In this document: positions 1 through 11,382 of the stretch, piece after piece
Layout: each line of letters begins with the position of its first letter
Position numbering within the stretch: the stretch's first letter is position 1
Translations under genes and position numbers: made by a program
Notes under the pieces: model-generated
What the model saw: only the letters and a program-made list of their open reading frames with translations
Database searches by the model: none
Told to the model about the DNA's origin: nothing
Source of the DNA: Thauera chlorobenzoica
GTDB taxonomy: Bacteria; Pseudomonadota; Gammaproteobacteria; Burkholderiales; Rhodocyclaceae
Direction of reading: 5' to 3'
NCBI RefSeq assembly: GCF_001922305.1
Contig: NZ_CP018839.1
Location: forward strand, 992,001-1,056,000
DNA length: 64,000 nucleotides

Positions 1-2
1 AA

Positions 3-1220
3 GACATCGTGCGCGACTGGCTGCAGAGCTACGGCTACCGCCCGATCCGGATGCCGCTGGTGGAGCCGACGCCGCTGTTCAAGCGCGCGATCGGCGAAGT
101 CACCGACATCGTCGAGAAGGAGATGTATTCGTTCGAGGACGCCTTGAACGGCGAGCACCTGACGCTGCGCCCGGAAGGCACCGCCTCCTGCGTGCGGGCG
201 GTGATCCAGCACAGCCTGATCCCGTCCGGCGGGCCGCAGCGCCTGTATTACTACGGGCCGATGTTCCGCCACGAGCGCCCGCAGAAGGGCCGCTACCGCC
301 AGTTCCACCAGATCGGCGTGGAGGCGCTCGGTTTTGCCGGCCCCGAGACCGATGCCGAGCTGATCCTGATGTGCGCGCGGCTGTGGGACGACCTCGGGCT
401 CGAGGATGTCGCGCTCGAGATCAACTCGCTCGGCTCGCCCGAGGAACGCGCGCAGCACCGCGCCGCCCTGATCGCCTACCTCGAGCTGCACCAGGAGCAA
501 CTCGACGAGGACGGCAGGCGCCGCCTCCACACCAACCCGCTGCGCATCCTCGACACCAAGAACCCGGCGCTGCAGGCGATCGTCGACGCTGCGCCGCGGC
601 TCGCCGACTATCTCGGTGACGAATCGAAGGCCCACTTCGACGCGGTGCAGGTCTTCCTCAAGGATGCCGGGATTCCCTACCGGATCAACCATCGCCTGGT
701 GCGCGGCCTGGACTACTACAACCGCACCGTGTTCGAGTGGGTCACGACGCGCCTCGGCGCGCAGGGTACGATCTGCGCCGGCGGGCGTTACGACGGCCTC
801 TTCGAGCAGCTCGGCGGCAAGCCGCAGCCGGCCGCCGGCTTTGCCATCGGCATCGAGCGCCTGCTGCTGCTGTGGCAGGCCTGCGGTGGCGAGAGCGAGC
901 GCATGGCGCCTGACGCCTACGTGGTCAGTGTCGGCGCCGCCGCCCAGCGCCTCGCCTTCCGTGCCGCCGAGGCGCTGCGCGAGCACGGCTTTGCGGTGCT
1001 GATGCACTGCGGCGGCGGCAGCTTCAAGTCGCAGATGAAAAAAGCCGACGCCAGCGCGGCCGCGGTCGCGGTGGTGATTGGCGAAGACGAGGCCGCGGCC
1101 GCTGAGGTCGGGCTCAAGCCCTTGCGCGGCGGCGGCGCGCAGCAGCGCGTCGCGCTCGAGACCCTGCCCGAGGCACTGGCAGGCTTGCTGTATCCTGAAG
1201 AATCCGTACAAGAGGATTGA
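3..1220 (+). CDS. hisS: Histidyl-tRNA synthetase (5' end outside window)
   Basis: Class II aminoacyl-tRNA synthetase that charges tRNA-His in the cytoplasm. The reading frame is already open at the left edge, so the first few dozen residues, including the usual start and motif 1 entry, are missing. Visible family signatures are the motif 2 stretch [12 protein letters not shown] followed by [16 protein letters not shown], the histidine-binding block [13 protein letters not shown], the AGGRYDGL segment and motif 3 [12 protein letters not shown]-terminal anticodon-binding domain follows to the stop. The stop codon overlaps the region of the next gene's start (TGATG), so it is co-transcribed with the YfgM-like gene and bamB, a standard betaproteobacterial order. 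Identification is certain; only the true start is unseen. Confidence 0.97.
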   Translation, partial: DIVRDWLQSYGYRPIRMPLVEPTPLFKRAIGEVTDIVEKEMYSFEDALNGEHLTLRPEGTASCVRAVIQHSLIPSGGPQRLYYYGPMFRHERPQKGRYRQFHQIGVEALGFAGPETDAELILMCARLWDDLGLEDVALEINSLGSPEERAQHRAALIAYLELHQEQLDEDGRRRLHTNPLRILDTKNPALQAIVDAAPRLADYLGDESKAHFDAVQVFLKDAGIPYRINHRLVRGLDYYNRTVFEWVTTRLGAQGTICAGGRYDGLFEQLGGKPQPAAGFAIGIERLLLLWQACGGESERMAPDAYVVSVGAAAQRLAFRAAEALREHGFAVLMHCGGGSFKSQMKKADASAAAVAVVIGEDEAAAAEVGLKPLRGGGAQQRVALETLPEALAGLLYPEESVQED

Positions 1221-1222
1221 TG

Positions 1223-1867
1223 ATGGCGGTCTACGATCTGGAAGAGCAGGAACAGATTTCCGAACTCAAGGCGTGGTGGGCGCAGTACGGCAACCTGGTG
1301 GTCGGCCTGGCGCTCGCCGCCGCGGTCGCCGCGGTCGGCTGGCAGGGGTGGCAGTGGTACCAGAACCGCAACGCCGCCGAGGCCGGGGCGCTCTACTACG
1401 CGGTGCAGCAGGCCGCTGAAAGCCAGGATGCGCAGAAGGCGCGCGAGGCCGCAGGGCGCTTGATCGGCGAGCACGGCGGCAGTGCCAGCGCCCAGCTCGG
1501 CGCGCTGCTGGCGGCGGCGGTCCAGTTCGAGGCCGACGACCTGAGCAATGCGCGGGCCCAGCTCGAATGGGCGGCAGACAAGGGCGCGGACGCGGCGCTG
1601 CGCGACCTCGCCCGGCTGCGCCTGGCGGCGGTGATGCTCGAGCAGGGCGAACTCGATGCGGCGCTGGCGCGGCTGCAGGGGGCACCGGGCGCAGCCTACC
1701 AGAGCCGCTACGACGACCTGCGCGGCGACGTCCTCGCCGAGCTGGGCCGGGCCGACGAAGCGCGGGCCGCCTACCGGGCCGCGATCGACGGCCTCGCCGC
1801 CGAAGGCGAGGACGCCACGACCCTGCGCGAACTCGTGCGGGTGAAACTCGAATCCCTGGGAGCCTGA
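1223..1867 (+). CDS. YfgM-like tetratricopeptide membrane protein
   Basis: Single-pass inner-membrane protein with a large periplasmic TPR-like region. The family (YfgM/TPR_21) is an ancillary partner of the SecYEG translocon and of periplasmic chaperones. The N-terminus (AVYDLEEQEQISELKAWW) is cytoplasmic. A hydrophobic segment at about residues 22-45 is the membrane anchor. The remaining ~165 residues are Ala/Leu-rich helical hairpins with degenerate TPR spacing. Two adjacent ATGs exist (1220 and 1223). The AGAGG ribosome-binding site at 1211-1215 is 7 bases from the second, so that one is chosen. The gene lies between hisS and bamB, as in E. coli, which supports an envelope-biogenesis role. 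Length (214 aa) is normal. Confidence 0.88.
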   Translation: MAVYDLEEQEQISELKAWWAQYGNLVVGLALAAAVAAVGWQGWQWYQNRNAAEAGALYYAVQQAAESQDAQKAREAAGRLIGEHGGSASAQLGALLAAAVQFEADDLSNARAQLEWAADKGADAALRDLARLRLAAVMLEQGELDAALARLQGAPGAAYQSRYDDLRGDVLAELGRADEARAAYRAAIDGLAAEGEDATTLRELVRVKLESLGA

Positions 1868-1870
1868 CCG

Positions 1871-3013
1871 ATGAAGTCGCTTTCGCTGCGTTTCGTTGCG
1901 CTTGCCGCCGCCGCTGCGCTTGCCGCCGGCTGCTCGTCGCTGAACCCTTTTTCGCGCTCGCCTTCGGCGCCGGCGGCACTGACCGAACTGAAGCCGAGTG
2001 CGGAGCTGGTCAGGCGCTGGCAGGCCGACATCGGCGAAGCCGGGGGCTACCGCTTCCAGCCGGCGGTGTCGGGCGAGGCGGTGTATGCGGCCTCGCATCG
2101 CGGCGACGTCGGCCGCTTCGAAGACGGCCGCGCGGTGTGGCAGGTGCGCGCGGACAAGCGCCTGTCCGCCGGGGTTGGTGCCGATGGCCGGCTCGCGGTG
2201 GTGGTTGCCACCGACGGTACGGTGATTGCCTATGATGCGGCCAGCGGCAGCGAGCGCTGGCGTTCGCCGCTCGGCGCCGAAGTGCTGGCGCCGCCTGCGC
2301 TCGGCCCGGACTTCGTCGTCGTACGGGCTTCGGACAATCGCCTGGTCGCGCTCGATGCGCGCGACGGCAGCCGGCGCTGGGTGTACCAGCGCAGCAATCC
2401 GCCGCTGGCGCTGCGCACTTTTGCCGGCGTGCTGATCGAGGGCAATGTCGTGCTCGCCGGTTTCCCCGGCGGCAAGCTGGCGGTGATCAACCTCGCCAAC
2501 GGCGGCGCGATCACCGAGCTCGGCGTCGCCCTGCCGCGCGGCGCCACCGAGCTTGAACGGGTGGCCGATGTCGTCGGCACGCCGGTGGTCGGGCGGCGTG
2601 AAGTGTGCGCGGTGAGCTACCAGGGGCGCGCGGCCTGCTTCGACACCACCAACGGTAACGCGCTGTGGGCGCGTGATTTTTCCAGCAGCGTCGGCATGGC
2701 CCGCGATGCGCGCTTTGCGTTGGTCGTCGATGAAGGCGATGCGGTGCATGCGCTCGACGCCTACAGCGGAGCGAGCGTGTGGAAGCAGGCTGAGCTCGCG
2801 CGGCGCCAGCTGTCGCGGCCGCTGATCGTCGGTGATCACGTCGTGGTCGGCGATGGCGAAGGCCATATCCATCTCCTCGATCGTGAAACCGGTTCCCTGG
2901 CCGCCCGCGGACGCGCCGGCAAGGGGGCGATCGCCGCCGATCCGGTCGCGTTCGGGCGCGGCTTCGTCGTTCAGGGCAGTGACGGCGACATTACCGCGTA
3001 CGAAGTGCGCTGA
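1871..3013 (+). CDS. bamB: Outer-membrane assembly lipoprotein BamB
   Basis: BamB is the beta-propeller lipoprotein of the BAM complex that inserts beta-barrel proteins into the outer membrane. The N-terminus has a lipoprotein signal peptide with a lipobox ending AAGCSS, the Cys being about residue 21. The body contains repeated PQQ-like blades such as [30 protein letters not shown] and [10 protein letters not shown]. The product is 380 aa, the expected size. It starts 3 bases after the YfgM-like stop and is followed after 13 bases by der, a conserved hisS-yfgM-bamB-der order. A tamA homologue lies at 52963 in the same window. Confidence 0.95.
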   Translation: MKSLSLRFVALAAAAALAAGCSSLNPFSRSPSAPAALTELKPSAELVRRWQADIGEAGGYRFQPAVSGEAVYAASHRGDVGRFEDGRAVWQVRADKRLSAGVGADGRLAVVVATDGTVIAYDAASGSERWRSPLGAEVLAPPALGPDFVVVRASDNRLVALDARDGSRRWVYQRSNPPLALRTFAGVLIEGNVVLAGFPGGKLAVINLANGGAITELGVALPRGATELERVADVVGTPVVGRREVCAVSYQGRAACFDTTNGNALWARDFSSSVGMARDARFALVVDEGDAVHALDAYSGASVWKQAELARRQLSRPLIVGDHVVVGDGEGHIHLLDRETGSLAARGRAGKGAIAADPVAFGRGFVVQGSDGDITAYEVR

Positions 3014-3026
3014 GGCAAGTCAGGAA

Positions 3027-4355
3027 GTGAAACCTACCATCGTTCTGGTCGGTCGGCCCAACGTCGGCAAATCGACCCTGTTCAACCGCCTCACCCGCAC
3101 CCGCGACGCCCTCGTCGCCGATCAGCCCGGGCTGACGCGCGACCGCCACTACGGCATCGGCCGGGTCGGCGATCGCGATTATCTGGTTGTCGATACCGCC
3201 GGCTTCGACCCCGTCGCCAAGGACGGCATCATGCACGAGATGGCGCGCCAGGCCGAGCAGGCGATCGCCGAGGCCGACGTGCTGCTGTTCCTGGTCGACG
3301 GCCGCGCCGGGCGCACGCCGCACGACGAGAACATCGCCGCCCGCCTGCGCCGCGCCGGCCGCCCGGTCCATGTCGTGGTGAACAAGGCCGAAGGGCTCGA
3401 GCGGGCGATGGTCGCGGCCGATTTCCACGCCCTCGGCCTGGGCGATCCGCTGGCGGTGTCGGCGGCCCACGGCGACGGCGTCAAGCAGCTCGTCGAGCTG
3501 GTGCTGGCGCCCTTCCCGGCGGAGGAAGAGCGTGTGCCGGCGGTCGATGAAGGGCCGAAGGTGGCGATCGTCGGCCGTCCGAACGTGGGCAAGTCGACCC
3601 TGGTGAACACCTTGCTCGGCGAGGAGCGGGTGATCGCTTTCGACCTGCCCGGTACCACCCGTGACGCGATCTCGATCCCCTTCGAGCGCGGCGGCCGCCA
3701 TTACACCCTGATCGACACCGCCGGCCTGCGCCGTCGCGGCAAGGTCTTCGAGGCGGTGGAAAAGTTCTCCGTGATCAAGACCTTGCAGGCGGTGCAGGAG
3801 TCGAACGTGGTCGTCCTCGTGCTCGATGCGGCGCAGGATATCTCCGACCAGGACGCCCATATCGCCGGCTTCGCACTGGAGGCCGGGCGCGCGCTGGTGG
3901 TGGCGATCAACAAGTGGGATGCGGTCGACGACTACCGCCGCGACCGCCTCAAGGCCGATATCGCGCGCAAGCTGGCCTTCCTCGGTTTCGCCCGTTTCCA
4001 CCAGATTTCCGCGCTCAAGTCCGAGGGCATCGGCGGACTGCTCAAGTCGGTCGATGCCGCCTATGCTGCGGCGATGGCGAACCTGGCCACCCCGCGGCTG
4101 ACGCGGACGCTGCAGCAGGCGGTCGCCCGCCAGGCCCCGCCGCGCCATGGCATGGCACGGCCGAAAATGCGTTATGCCCACCAGGGCGGGATGAATCCGC
4201 CGGTGATCGTCATCCACGGCAATGCCCTCGAAGACATTCCCGCGTCTTATGTCCGCTACCTTGAGCGCTGCTTTACCGAAGCGTTCAAGCTGCAGGGCAC
4301 GCCCTTGCGCATCCAGTTCCGCACCACGCACAATCCGTTCGCGGTGCGGGGCTGA
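3027..4355 (+). CDS. der: Ribosome-associated GTPase Der (EngA)
   Basis: Essential GTPase for 50S subunit maturation, unique in having two tandem G domains. The first G domain shows [14 protein letters not shown] and NKAE. The second shows [17 protein letters not shown] and NKWD. A C-terminal KH-like domain ends in the typical [11 protein letters not shown]. The frame is open far upstream, but the protein should begin at GTG 3027 ([16 protein letters not shown]), 13 bases after bamB. That gives 442 residues, the normal size, while earlier starts would add non-homologous residues lying inside bamB. The ribosome-binding site is weak (GAGG at 3012-3015, inside the bamB stop). Confidence 0.96.
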   Translation: MKPTIVLVGRPNVGKSTLFNRLTRTRDALVADQPGLTRDRHYGIGRVGDRDYLVVDTAGFDPVAKDGIMHEMARQAEQAIAEADVLLFLVDGRAGRTPHDENIAARLRRAGRPVHVVVNKAEGLERAMVAADFHALGLGDPLAVSAAHGDGVKQLVELVLAPFPAEEERVPAVDEGPKVAIVGRPNVGKSTLVNTLLGEERVIAFDLPGTTRDAISIPFERGGRHYTLIDTAGLRRRGKVFEAVEKFSVIKTLQAVQESNVVVLVLDAAQDISDQDAHIAGFALEAGRALVVAINKWDAVDDYRRDRLKADIARKLAFLGFARFHQISALKSEGIGGLLKSVDAAYAAAMANLATPRLTRTLQQAVARQAPPRHGMARPKMRYAHQGGMNPPVIVIHGNALEDIPASYVRYLERCFTEAFKLQGTPLRIQFRTTHNPFAVRG

Positions 4356-4466
4356 ATTTTCCCGCGCAGAATCTGTTTCCACACCCGGGTTTCGTTGCAT
4401 ACTCCGATGCGGCAGTGCAGCAGCAGACCCGACATTCGTATAAACACAATATAAAGAGGTTCAGCA

Positions 4467-4703
4467 ATGAGCAACAAAGGGCAACTTCTACAAGACCCCT
4501 TCCTCAACACCCTGCGCCGCGAGCATATTCCGGTGTCGATTTACCTGGTCAATGGCATCAAGCTGCAGGGCCAGGTCGAGTCGTTCGACCAGTACGTCGT
4601 CCTGTTGAAGAACACCGTTACCCAGATGGTGTACAAGCACGCGATTTCGACCGTGGTTCCGGCCCGTCCCGTGGTCATCCAGCAGGACGAGGGCAGCAAC
4701 TGA
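4467..4703 (+). CDS. hfq: RNA chaperone Hfq
   Basis: Hexameric Sm-like protein that pairs small RNAs with mRNAs. The 78-residue product contains the Sm1 region ([22 protein letters not shown]), the conserved Q8 and F42 class positions and the Sm2 motif [10 protein letters not shown]. The ribosome-binding site AGAGG lies at 4455-4459. The 111-base gap after der is AT-richer than its surroundings and probably holds the hfq promoter, but I cannot pick a convincing -35/-10 pair. hflX follows after 51 bases, the classical hfq-hflX-hflK-hflC arrangement. Confidence 0.98.
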   Translation: MSNKGQLLQDPFLNTLRREHIPVSIYLVNGIKLQGQVESFDQYVVLLKNTVTQMVYKHAISTVVPARPVVIQQDEGSN

Positions 4704-4754
4704 GGCCCGCAGCGATGGGGCGCGACCGGTGTTTGCCGGTTGCGGGAGGCACGC

Positions 4755-5900
4755 ATGTTTGAGCGCCCCGCCTCCGGAGAACGTGCTGTCCTGGTTCAGC
4801 TCGACCTCGGCCAGGGGGCGATCGACGAGCGCCTGTCCGAGCTGAAGCTGCTCGCCGGCAGCGCCGGCGCCAGTGTCGAGGCGGTGGTCGAGGGACGGCG
4901 CGCGGCGCCCGATCCGAAGCTTTTCGCCGGCAGCGGCAAGGTCCAGGAAATCGCCGAAGCCCTCCGCGCCAATGCCGCCGACATCGTGATCTTCAATCAC
5001 GCGCTGTCGCCGGGGCAGCAGCGCAACCTCGAGCGCGAGCTCCAGTGCATGGTCATCGACCGCACCGCGCTGATCCTCGACATCTTCGCCCAGCGCGCGC
5101 GCAGCCACGAAGGCAAGCTGCAGGTCGAGCTCGCCCAGCTCGAGCATCTGGCCACCCGGCTGGTGCGCGGGTGGACCCACCTCGAGCGCCAGAAAGGCGG
5201 CATCGGCCTGCGCGGCCCAGGCGAGAAGCAGCTCGAAACCGACCGCCGCCTGCTCGGCAACCGGGTCAAGATGCTGAAATCCCGTCTCGCCCAGATCGAG
5301 AAGCAGCGCAAGGTCCGGCGCCGGGCCCGGGAACGTCGTGACGTCCTGTCGGTCTCTCTGGTCGGCTACACCAATGCGGGCAAGTCGACGCTGTTCAATG
5401 CGCTGACCAAGGCCGGGGCGTATGCGGCCGACCAGTTGTTCGCCACCCTTGACACCACTTCGCGCCGTCTTTATGTCGGTGGCGCCAGCGTCGTGCTGTC
5501 GGACACCGTCGGCTTCATCCGCGACCTGCCGCATGCGCTGGTTGCGGCGTTCCAGGCGACGCTGGAGGAAACCGCGCAGGCCGATCTGCTGCTGCACGTG
5601 GTCGATTCGGCGAGCGAGGACCGTGACGCCCAGATCGAGGCGGTGAATCTGGTCCTCACCGAGATCGGCGCCGCCGACGTGCCGCAGATCCTGGTCTGGA
5701 ACAAGATCGACCTGACCCATGCCGTACCGGCGGTCGAGCGGGGGGACTGTGATAAAATCAGGCGCATTTTTCTGAGCGCAAGAACGGGCGAAGGCCTCGG
5801 CCTGCTTCGCAACGCGCTAGCCGAAGTGGCGCAGCAAACCTTTGGTGACGATGCCGACCGGATCGCCGGTACGGTGGACGAACGATCAGAACAATCGTGA
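4755..5900 (+). CDS. hflX: Ribosome-splitting GTPase HflX
   Basis: GTPase that binds the ribosomal E site and splits stalled or heat-damaged ribosomes. An N-terminal HflX domain (about residues 1-180, with the GLRGPGEKQLETDRR signature at about 155-170) precedes an Obg-like G domain with GYTNAGKSTLFN, a DTVGFI G3 and NKID. The start is ATG 4755 with a strong GGGAGG site at 4744-4749. A slightly earlier in-frame TTG is less likely. Its end overlaps an in-frame GTG upstream of hflK. Product 381 aa, family size. It lies between hfq and hflK as in most proteobacteria. Confidence 0.96.
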   Translation: MFERPASGERAVLVQLDLGQGAIDERLSELKLLAGSAGASVEAVVEGRRAAPDPKLFAGSGKVQEIAEALRANAADIVIFNHALSPGQQRNLERELQCMVIDRTALILDIFAQRARSHEGKLQVELAQLEHLATRLVRGWTHLERQKGGIGLRGPGEKQLETDRRLLGNRVKMLKSRLAQIEKQRKVRRRARERRDVLSVSLVGYTNAGKSTLFNALTKAGAYAADQLFATLDTTSRRLYVGGASVVLSDTVGFIRDLPHALVAAFQATLEETAQADLLLHVVDSASEDRDAQIEAVNLVLTEIGAADVPQILVWNKIDLTHAVPAVERGDCDKIRRIFLSARTGEGLGLLRNALAEVAQQTFGDDADRIAGTVDERSEQS

Positions 5901-5914
5901 TAACGGGCATTCTC

Positions 5915-7216
5915 ATGTCACTCAACGACCCACGCTGGGGCAGCCAGAGCGGTAACGATGGCGACCGCAACGACGGCAGCCGCGGCGAAGACGGCCGCGA
6001 CGGCGACAACCGCGGTGATCGCAACCGCGGCAACAACCAGGGCCCTCCCGATCTCGAGGAGGTCTGGCGCGATTTCAACCAGCGCCTGAGCGGCATGTTC
6101 GGCAACAAGCGTGCCGGTCGTGGTGGCGGTGGTGGGGGAGGGGGCGGCGGTTCGCCGCAATTGCCCAGCTTCTCCTTCAAGCAGTTCGGCGGCGGCATCG
6201 GCGTGCTGCTGGTGCTGGTCGCCGTAGTCTGGCTGGCGAGCGGCTTCTACACGGTCGACGCCAACCAGCGCGGGGTGGTGCTGCGCCTGGGCAAGTACGT
6301 GCAGACCACCGAGCCCGGCCTGCGCTGGCGCCTGCCGGCGCCGTTCGAGTCGCACGAGATCGTCGACCTCACCGGCGTGCGCACGGTCGAAGTCGGCTAT
6401 CGCGGCTCGGAGCGCAACAAGATGCTGCGCGAGTCGCTGATGCTCACCGACGACGAGAACATCATCAACATCCAGTTCGCAGTGCAGTACGTGCTCAACA
6501 GCCCGGAAAACTACGTCTTCAACAACCGCTTCCCCGATGAAGCGGTCGGCCAGGCGGCGGAAACCGCGATGCGCGAGATCGTCGGCAAGAGCCGGATGGA
6601 CTTCGTGCTGTACGAGGGGCGCGAGGAAATCGCCGCTACCGCGCACGAGCTGATGCAGCGTATTCTCGATCGCTACCAAACCGGCATCCAGATCAGCCGC
6701 GTCACGATGCAGAACGCCCAGCCGCCGGAGCAGGTGCAGGCCGCGTTCGACGATGCGGTGAAGGCCGGCCAGGACCGCGAGCGGCAGAAGAACGAAGGCG
6801 AGGCCTATGCCAACGATGTCGTGCCGCGTGCCCGCGGTACCGCCTCGCGCCTGGTCGAGGAGGCGAACGCCTACCGCGAGCGCGTGGTCGCCAACGCCGA
6901 GGGCGAGGCCAGCCGCTTCAGCCAGGTCTTCGCCGAATACACCCGGGCGCCGCAGGTGACCCGCGAGCGCCTGTACATCGAGACCATGCAGCAGGTGATG
7001 TCGAACACCTCGAAGGTGATGATCGATGCCAAGGGCAACGGCAACCTGCTCTTCCTGCCGCTCGACAAGCTGATGCAGCAGGCCGGCGGCAAGCCGGCGT
7101 CGGCGTCCCTGCCCGATTCCCAGTCGGCGGCCGGATTGAGCGCGAATGCGCCGATGCCGTCCCTCGATCCGCGCAATCGGGAACTGATGAGAAGCCGTGA
7201 GCGGGGAGAGCGCTGA
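5915..7216 (+). CDS. hflK: FtsH protease modulator HflK
   Basis: Inner-membrane SPFH/Band 7 protein that forms, with HflC, a large vault-like assembly around the FtsH protease and controls its access to membrane substrates. The N-terminus is Gly/Asn/Arg/Asp-rich and low-complexity (residues 1-75, including a run of ten glycines). A single membrane anchor (GIGVLLVLVAVVWLASGFYTV) and the SPFH domain follow, with the typical VDANQRGVVLRLGKY start. The C-terminal tail is Ala/Ser/Pro-rich. ATG 5915 (SLNDPRWG) is chosen because the family begins there. The hflC start overlaps the hflK stop (TGATG). Confidence 0.95.
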   Translation: MSLNDPRWGSQSGNDGDRNDGSRGEDGRDGDNRGDRNRGNNQGPPDLEEVWRDFNQRLSGMFGNKRAGRGGGGGGGGGGSPQLPSFSFKQFGGGIGVLLVLVAVVWLASGFYTVDANQRGVVLRLGKYVQTTEPGLRWRLPAPFESHEIVDLTGVRTVEVGYRGSERNKMLRESLMLTDDENIINIQFAVQYVLNSPENYVFNNRFPDEAVGQAAETAMREIVGKSRMDFVLYEGREEIAATAHELMQRILDRYQTGIQISRVTMQNAQPPEQVQAAFDDAVKAGQDRERQKNEGEAYANDVVPRARGTASRLVEEANAYRERVVANAEGEASRFSQVFAEYTRAPQVTRERLYIETMQQVMSNTSKVMIDAKGNGNLLFLPLDKLMQQAGGKPASASLPDSQSAAGLSANAPMPSLDPRNRELMRSRERGER

Positions 7217-8097
7217 TGCGTGACAAGATGTCTCTGATTGGCGGCAGCCTGCTGCTCGCCGTGGTGATCGCCTCGATGTCGCTGTTTACCGTCGATCAGC
7301 GCCAGTATGCGATCGTGTTCCAGCTCGGCGAAGTCAGGGAGGTGATTTCCGAGCCCGGGCTGAACGTCAAGCTGCCGTTCATCCAGAACGTGCGCTACTT
7401 CGACAAGCGCATCCTGACCATGGATACGCCGGAGCCGGAGCGCTTCATTACCTCCGAGAAGAAAAACGTGCTGGTCGACCACTTCGTCAAGTGGCGGATC
7501 ATCGATCCGCGCCTGTACTACGAGTCGGTCGCCGGCGACGAGGCCCGTGCCCGCACCCGCCTGACCCAGACGGTCAACGCCGGCCTGCGCGAGGAGTTCG
7601 GCCGCCGTACCGTGCATGATGTGGTCTCCGGCGAGCGCGACCGGATCATGGAGCAGATGCGCGAACGTGCCGACCGCGACGCGCGCACCATCGGTGCGCA
7701 GATCGTCGATGTGCGCCTGAAGCGGGTCGATCTGCCCAACGAGGTGTCCGAGTCGGTGTATCGGCGGATGGAAGCCGAGCGCAAGCGTGTCGCCAACGAG
7801 CTGCGCTCGCTCGGTGCCGCCGAAGCCGAGCGCATCCGTGCCGATGCCGACCGCCAGCGCGAGGTCATCATCGCCGAAGCCTACCGTTCCGCCCAGGAAG
7901 CCATGGGTGAGGGCGATGCCAAGGCGACCGCGATCTACGCCGAAGCCTACGGCAAGAGCCCGGATTTCTACGCCTTCTACCGCAGTCTCGAAGCCTATCG
8001 TTCGAGCTTTTCCGGCAAGGACGACGTGATGGTGGTCGACCCGAGCTCGGACTTCTTCCGCTTCATGAAGGATGCCCGGGGCGCGCAGCGCAACTGA
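7216..8097 (+). CDS. hflC: FtsH protease modulator HflC
   Basis: Partner of HflK in the HflKC-FtsH complex. It has an N-terminal membrane segment (ISLIGGSLLLAVVIASMSLFTV-type, residues 5-25), the SPFH signature VDQRQYAIVFQLGEV and a helical coiled-coil region with ERIRADADRQREVIIAEAY. Its ATG overlaps the last base of the hflK stop, implying translational coupling. The 293-residue length is typical. Confidence 0.95.
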   Translation: MRDKMSLIGGSLLLAVVIASMSLFTVDQRQYAIVFQLGEVREVISEPGLNVKLPFIQNVRYFDKRILTMDTPEPERFITSEKKNVLVDHFVKWRIIDPRLYYESVAGDEARARTRLTQTVNAGLREEFGRRTVHDVVSGERDRIMEQMRERADRDARTIGAQIVDVRLKRVDLPNEVSESVYRRMEAERKRVANELRSLGAAEAERIRADADRQREVIIAEAYRSAQEAMGEGDAKATAIYAEAYGKSPDFYAFYRSLEAYRSSFSGKDDVMVVDPSSDFFRFMKDARGAQRN

Positions 8098-8104
8098 TCC
8101 CTTC

Positions 8105-8290
8105 ATGGGCAGCTCGCTACTGACCGCCTTCGCCCTGATGCTGATCATCGAAGGTCTTCTTCCCTTCATCGCGCCAGCGGCCTGGCGCGAAACTTTTTTG
8201 CGCCTGGCGAGCATGGCCGACGGCCAGATCCGTTTCATCGGACTGACGTCCATGATCGCCGGCCTCGTCCTGCTGTTCATTTTCATCTGA
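8105..8290 (+). CDS. Small membrane protein, DUF2065 family
   Basis: A 61-residue protein with two hydrophobic helices (about residues 3-22 and 41-60) separated by a basic/aromatic loop. It matches the DUF2065 (YjeT-like) pattern LMLIIEGLLPFIAPAAWR...RFIGLTSM. Members of this family sit directly after hflC in many proteobacteria, as here (7 bases), so a link to the HflKC-FtsH complex is plausible, but no function is established. ATG 8105 gives the family length. The last bases belong to an 11-bp tandem duplication that repeats the stop codon (8284-8305). Confidence 0.85.
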   Translation: MGSSLLTAFALMLIIEGLLPFIAPAAWRETFLRLASMADGQIRFIGLTSMIAGLVLLFIFI

Positions 8291-8305
8291 CACTCATCTG
8301 ACACT
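8284..8305. repeat. 11-bp tandem duplication across a stop codon
   Basis: The sequence CATCTGACACT occurs twice in direct succession (8284-8294 and 8295-8305). It covers the TGA of the DUF2065 gene and fills almost all of the 18-base gap before hisZ. The gap therefore has no obvious ribosome-binding site. Confidence 0.9.
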
Positions 8306-8308
8306 CTC

Positions 8309-10781
<2,473 letters not shown>

Positions 10782-10965
10782 GCGCGGCGGGGTGGAGCCG
10801 GGCGGGTCGCGCGTGCGCTCGTCCGCTGCTCCGATGGGCGCGGTGCGTTGTCTACGCGTGAAGGCCGATGGTGTCGGTGCGGCCGACGGTGCCACGCTTG
10901 CGGGCGCTGCGGCCCGCGCCATGGCCGGATCGGTATCCGGCGCGGGCGGCGGCCGGGTAAACGGG
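10782..10965. other. Intergenic, no feature seen
   Basis: Stretch of 184 bases between purA and the tRNA terminator. Frames stay open because of base composition, but I see no plausible start, ribosome-binding site or known motif. Confidence 0.5.
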
Positions 10966-10990
10966 AAAAGCCGGCTTTTGGCCGGCTTTT
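10966..10990 (-). terminator. Terminator of tRNA-Leu copy 1 (possibly two-way)
   Basis: A perfect 10-bp stem AAAAGCCGGC / GCCGGCTTTT with a 5-base loop begins 10 bases past the 3' end of the leftward tRNA gene. The stem ends in T runs on both strands, so it could also end purA transcription coming from the left. Confidence 0.85.
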
Positions 10991-10999
10991 CCCTGCAAC

Positions 11000-11084
<85 letters not shown>

Positions 11085-11218
11085 AGGGACGCGCATAATA
11101 GCAAAGGCTTTCATCTGCGTGAAGCGCTGCGCGCGTTTTTTTGCGCGCCGGCCGTCGATGACGGCGATCCGCGCACGTGATGCAGCGGCGTCATCGTCCC
11201 GCGTGGGGGGGATGAACA

Positions 11219-11247
11219 ACAAAAAAGCCGCTCCGAAGAGCGGCTTT
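11219..11247 (-). terminator. Rho-independent terminator of tRNA-Leu copy 2
   Basis: On the minus strand a GCCGCTC stem (11238-11244) pairs with GAGCGGC (11227-11233) around a stable TTCG tetraloop and is followed by six or more Ts. It starts about 10 bases after the 3' end of copy 2, so copy 1 should be transcribed separately or by read-through. Confidence 0.9.
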
Positions 11248-11257
11248 CCCGTGAAAC

Positions 11258-11342
<85 letters not shown>

Positions 11343-11354
11343 AAGAAGACGCGC

Positions 11355-11382
11355 ATTATAAGCACCGAAAGAAGATTGTCAA
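11355..11382 (-). promoter_or_regulatory. Consensus sigma-70 promoter of tRNA-Leu copy 2
   Basis: On the minus strand TTGACA (11377-11382) and TATAAT (11355-11360) are separated by 16 bases. The predicted start is about 6 bases before the mature tRNA 5' end. The -35 box touches the ATG of rnr (11382-11384), which runs the other way. Confidence 0.85.

Noticed and set aside
917..2872. 651-codon open frame on the minus strand
   Set aside because: Antisense to hisS, the YfgM-like gene and bamB; no family pattern or start signal. Such frames are expected in very GC-rich DNA.
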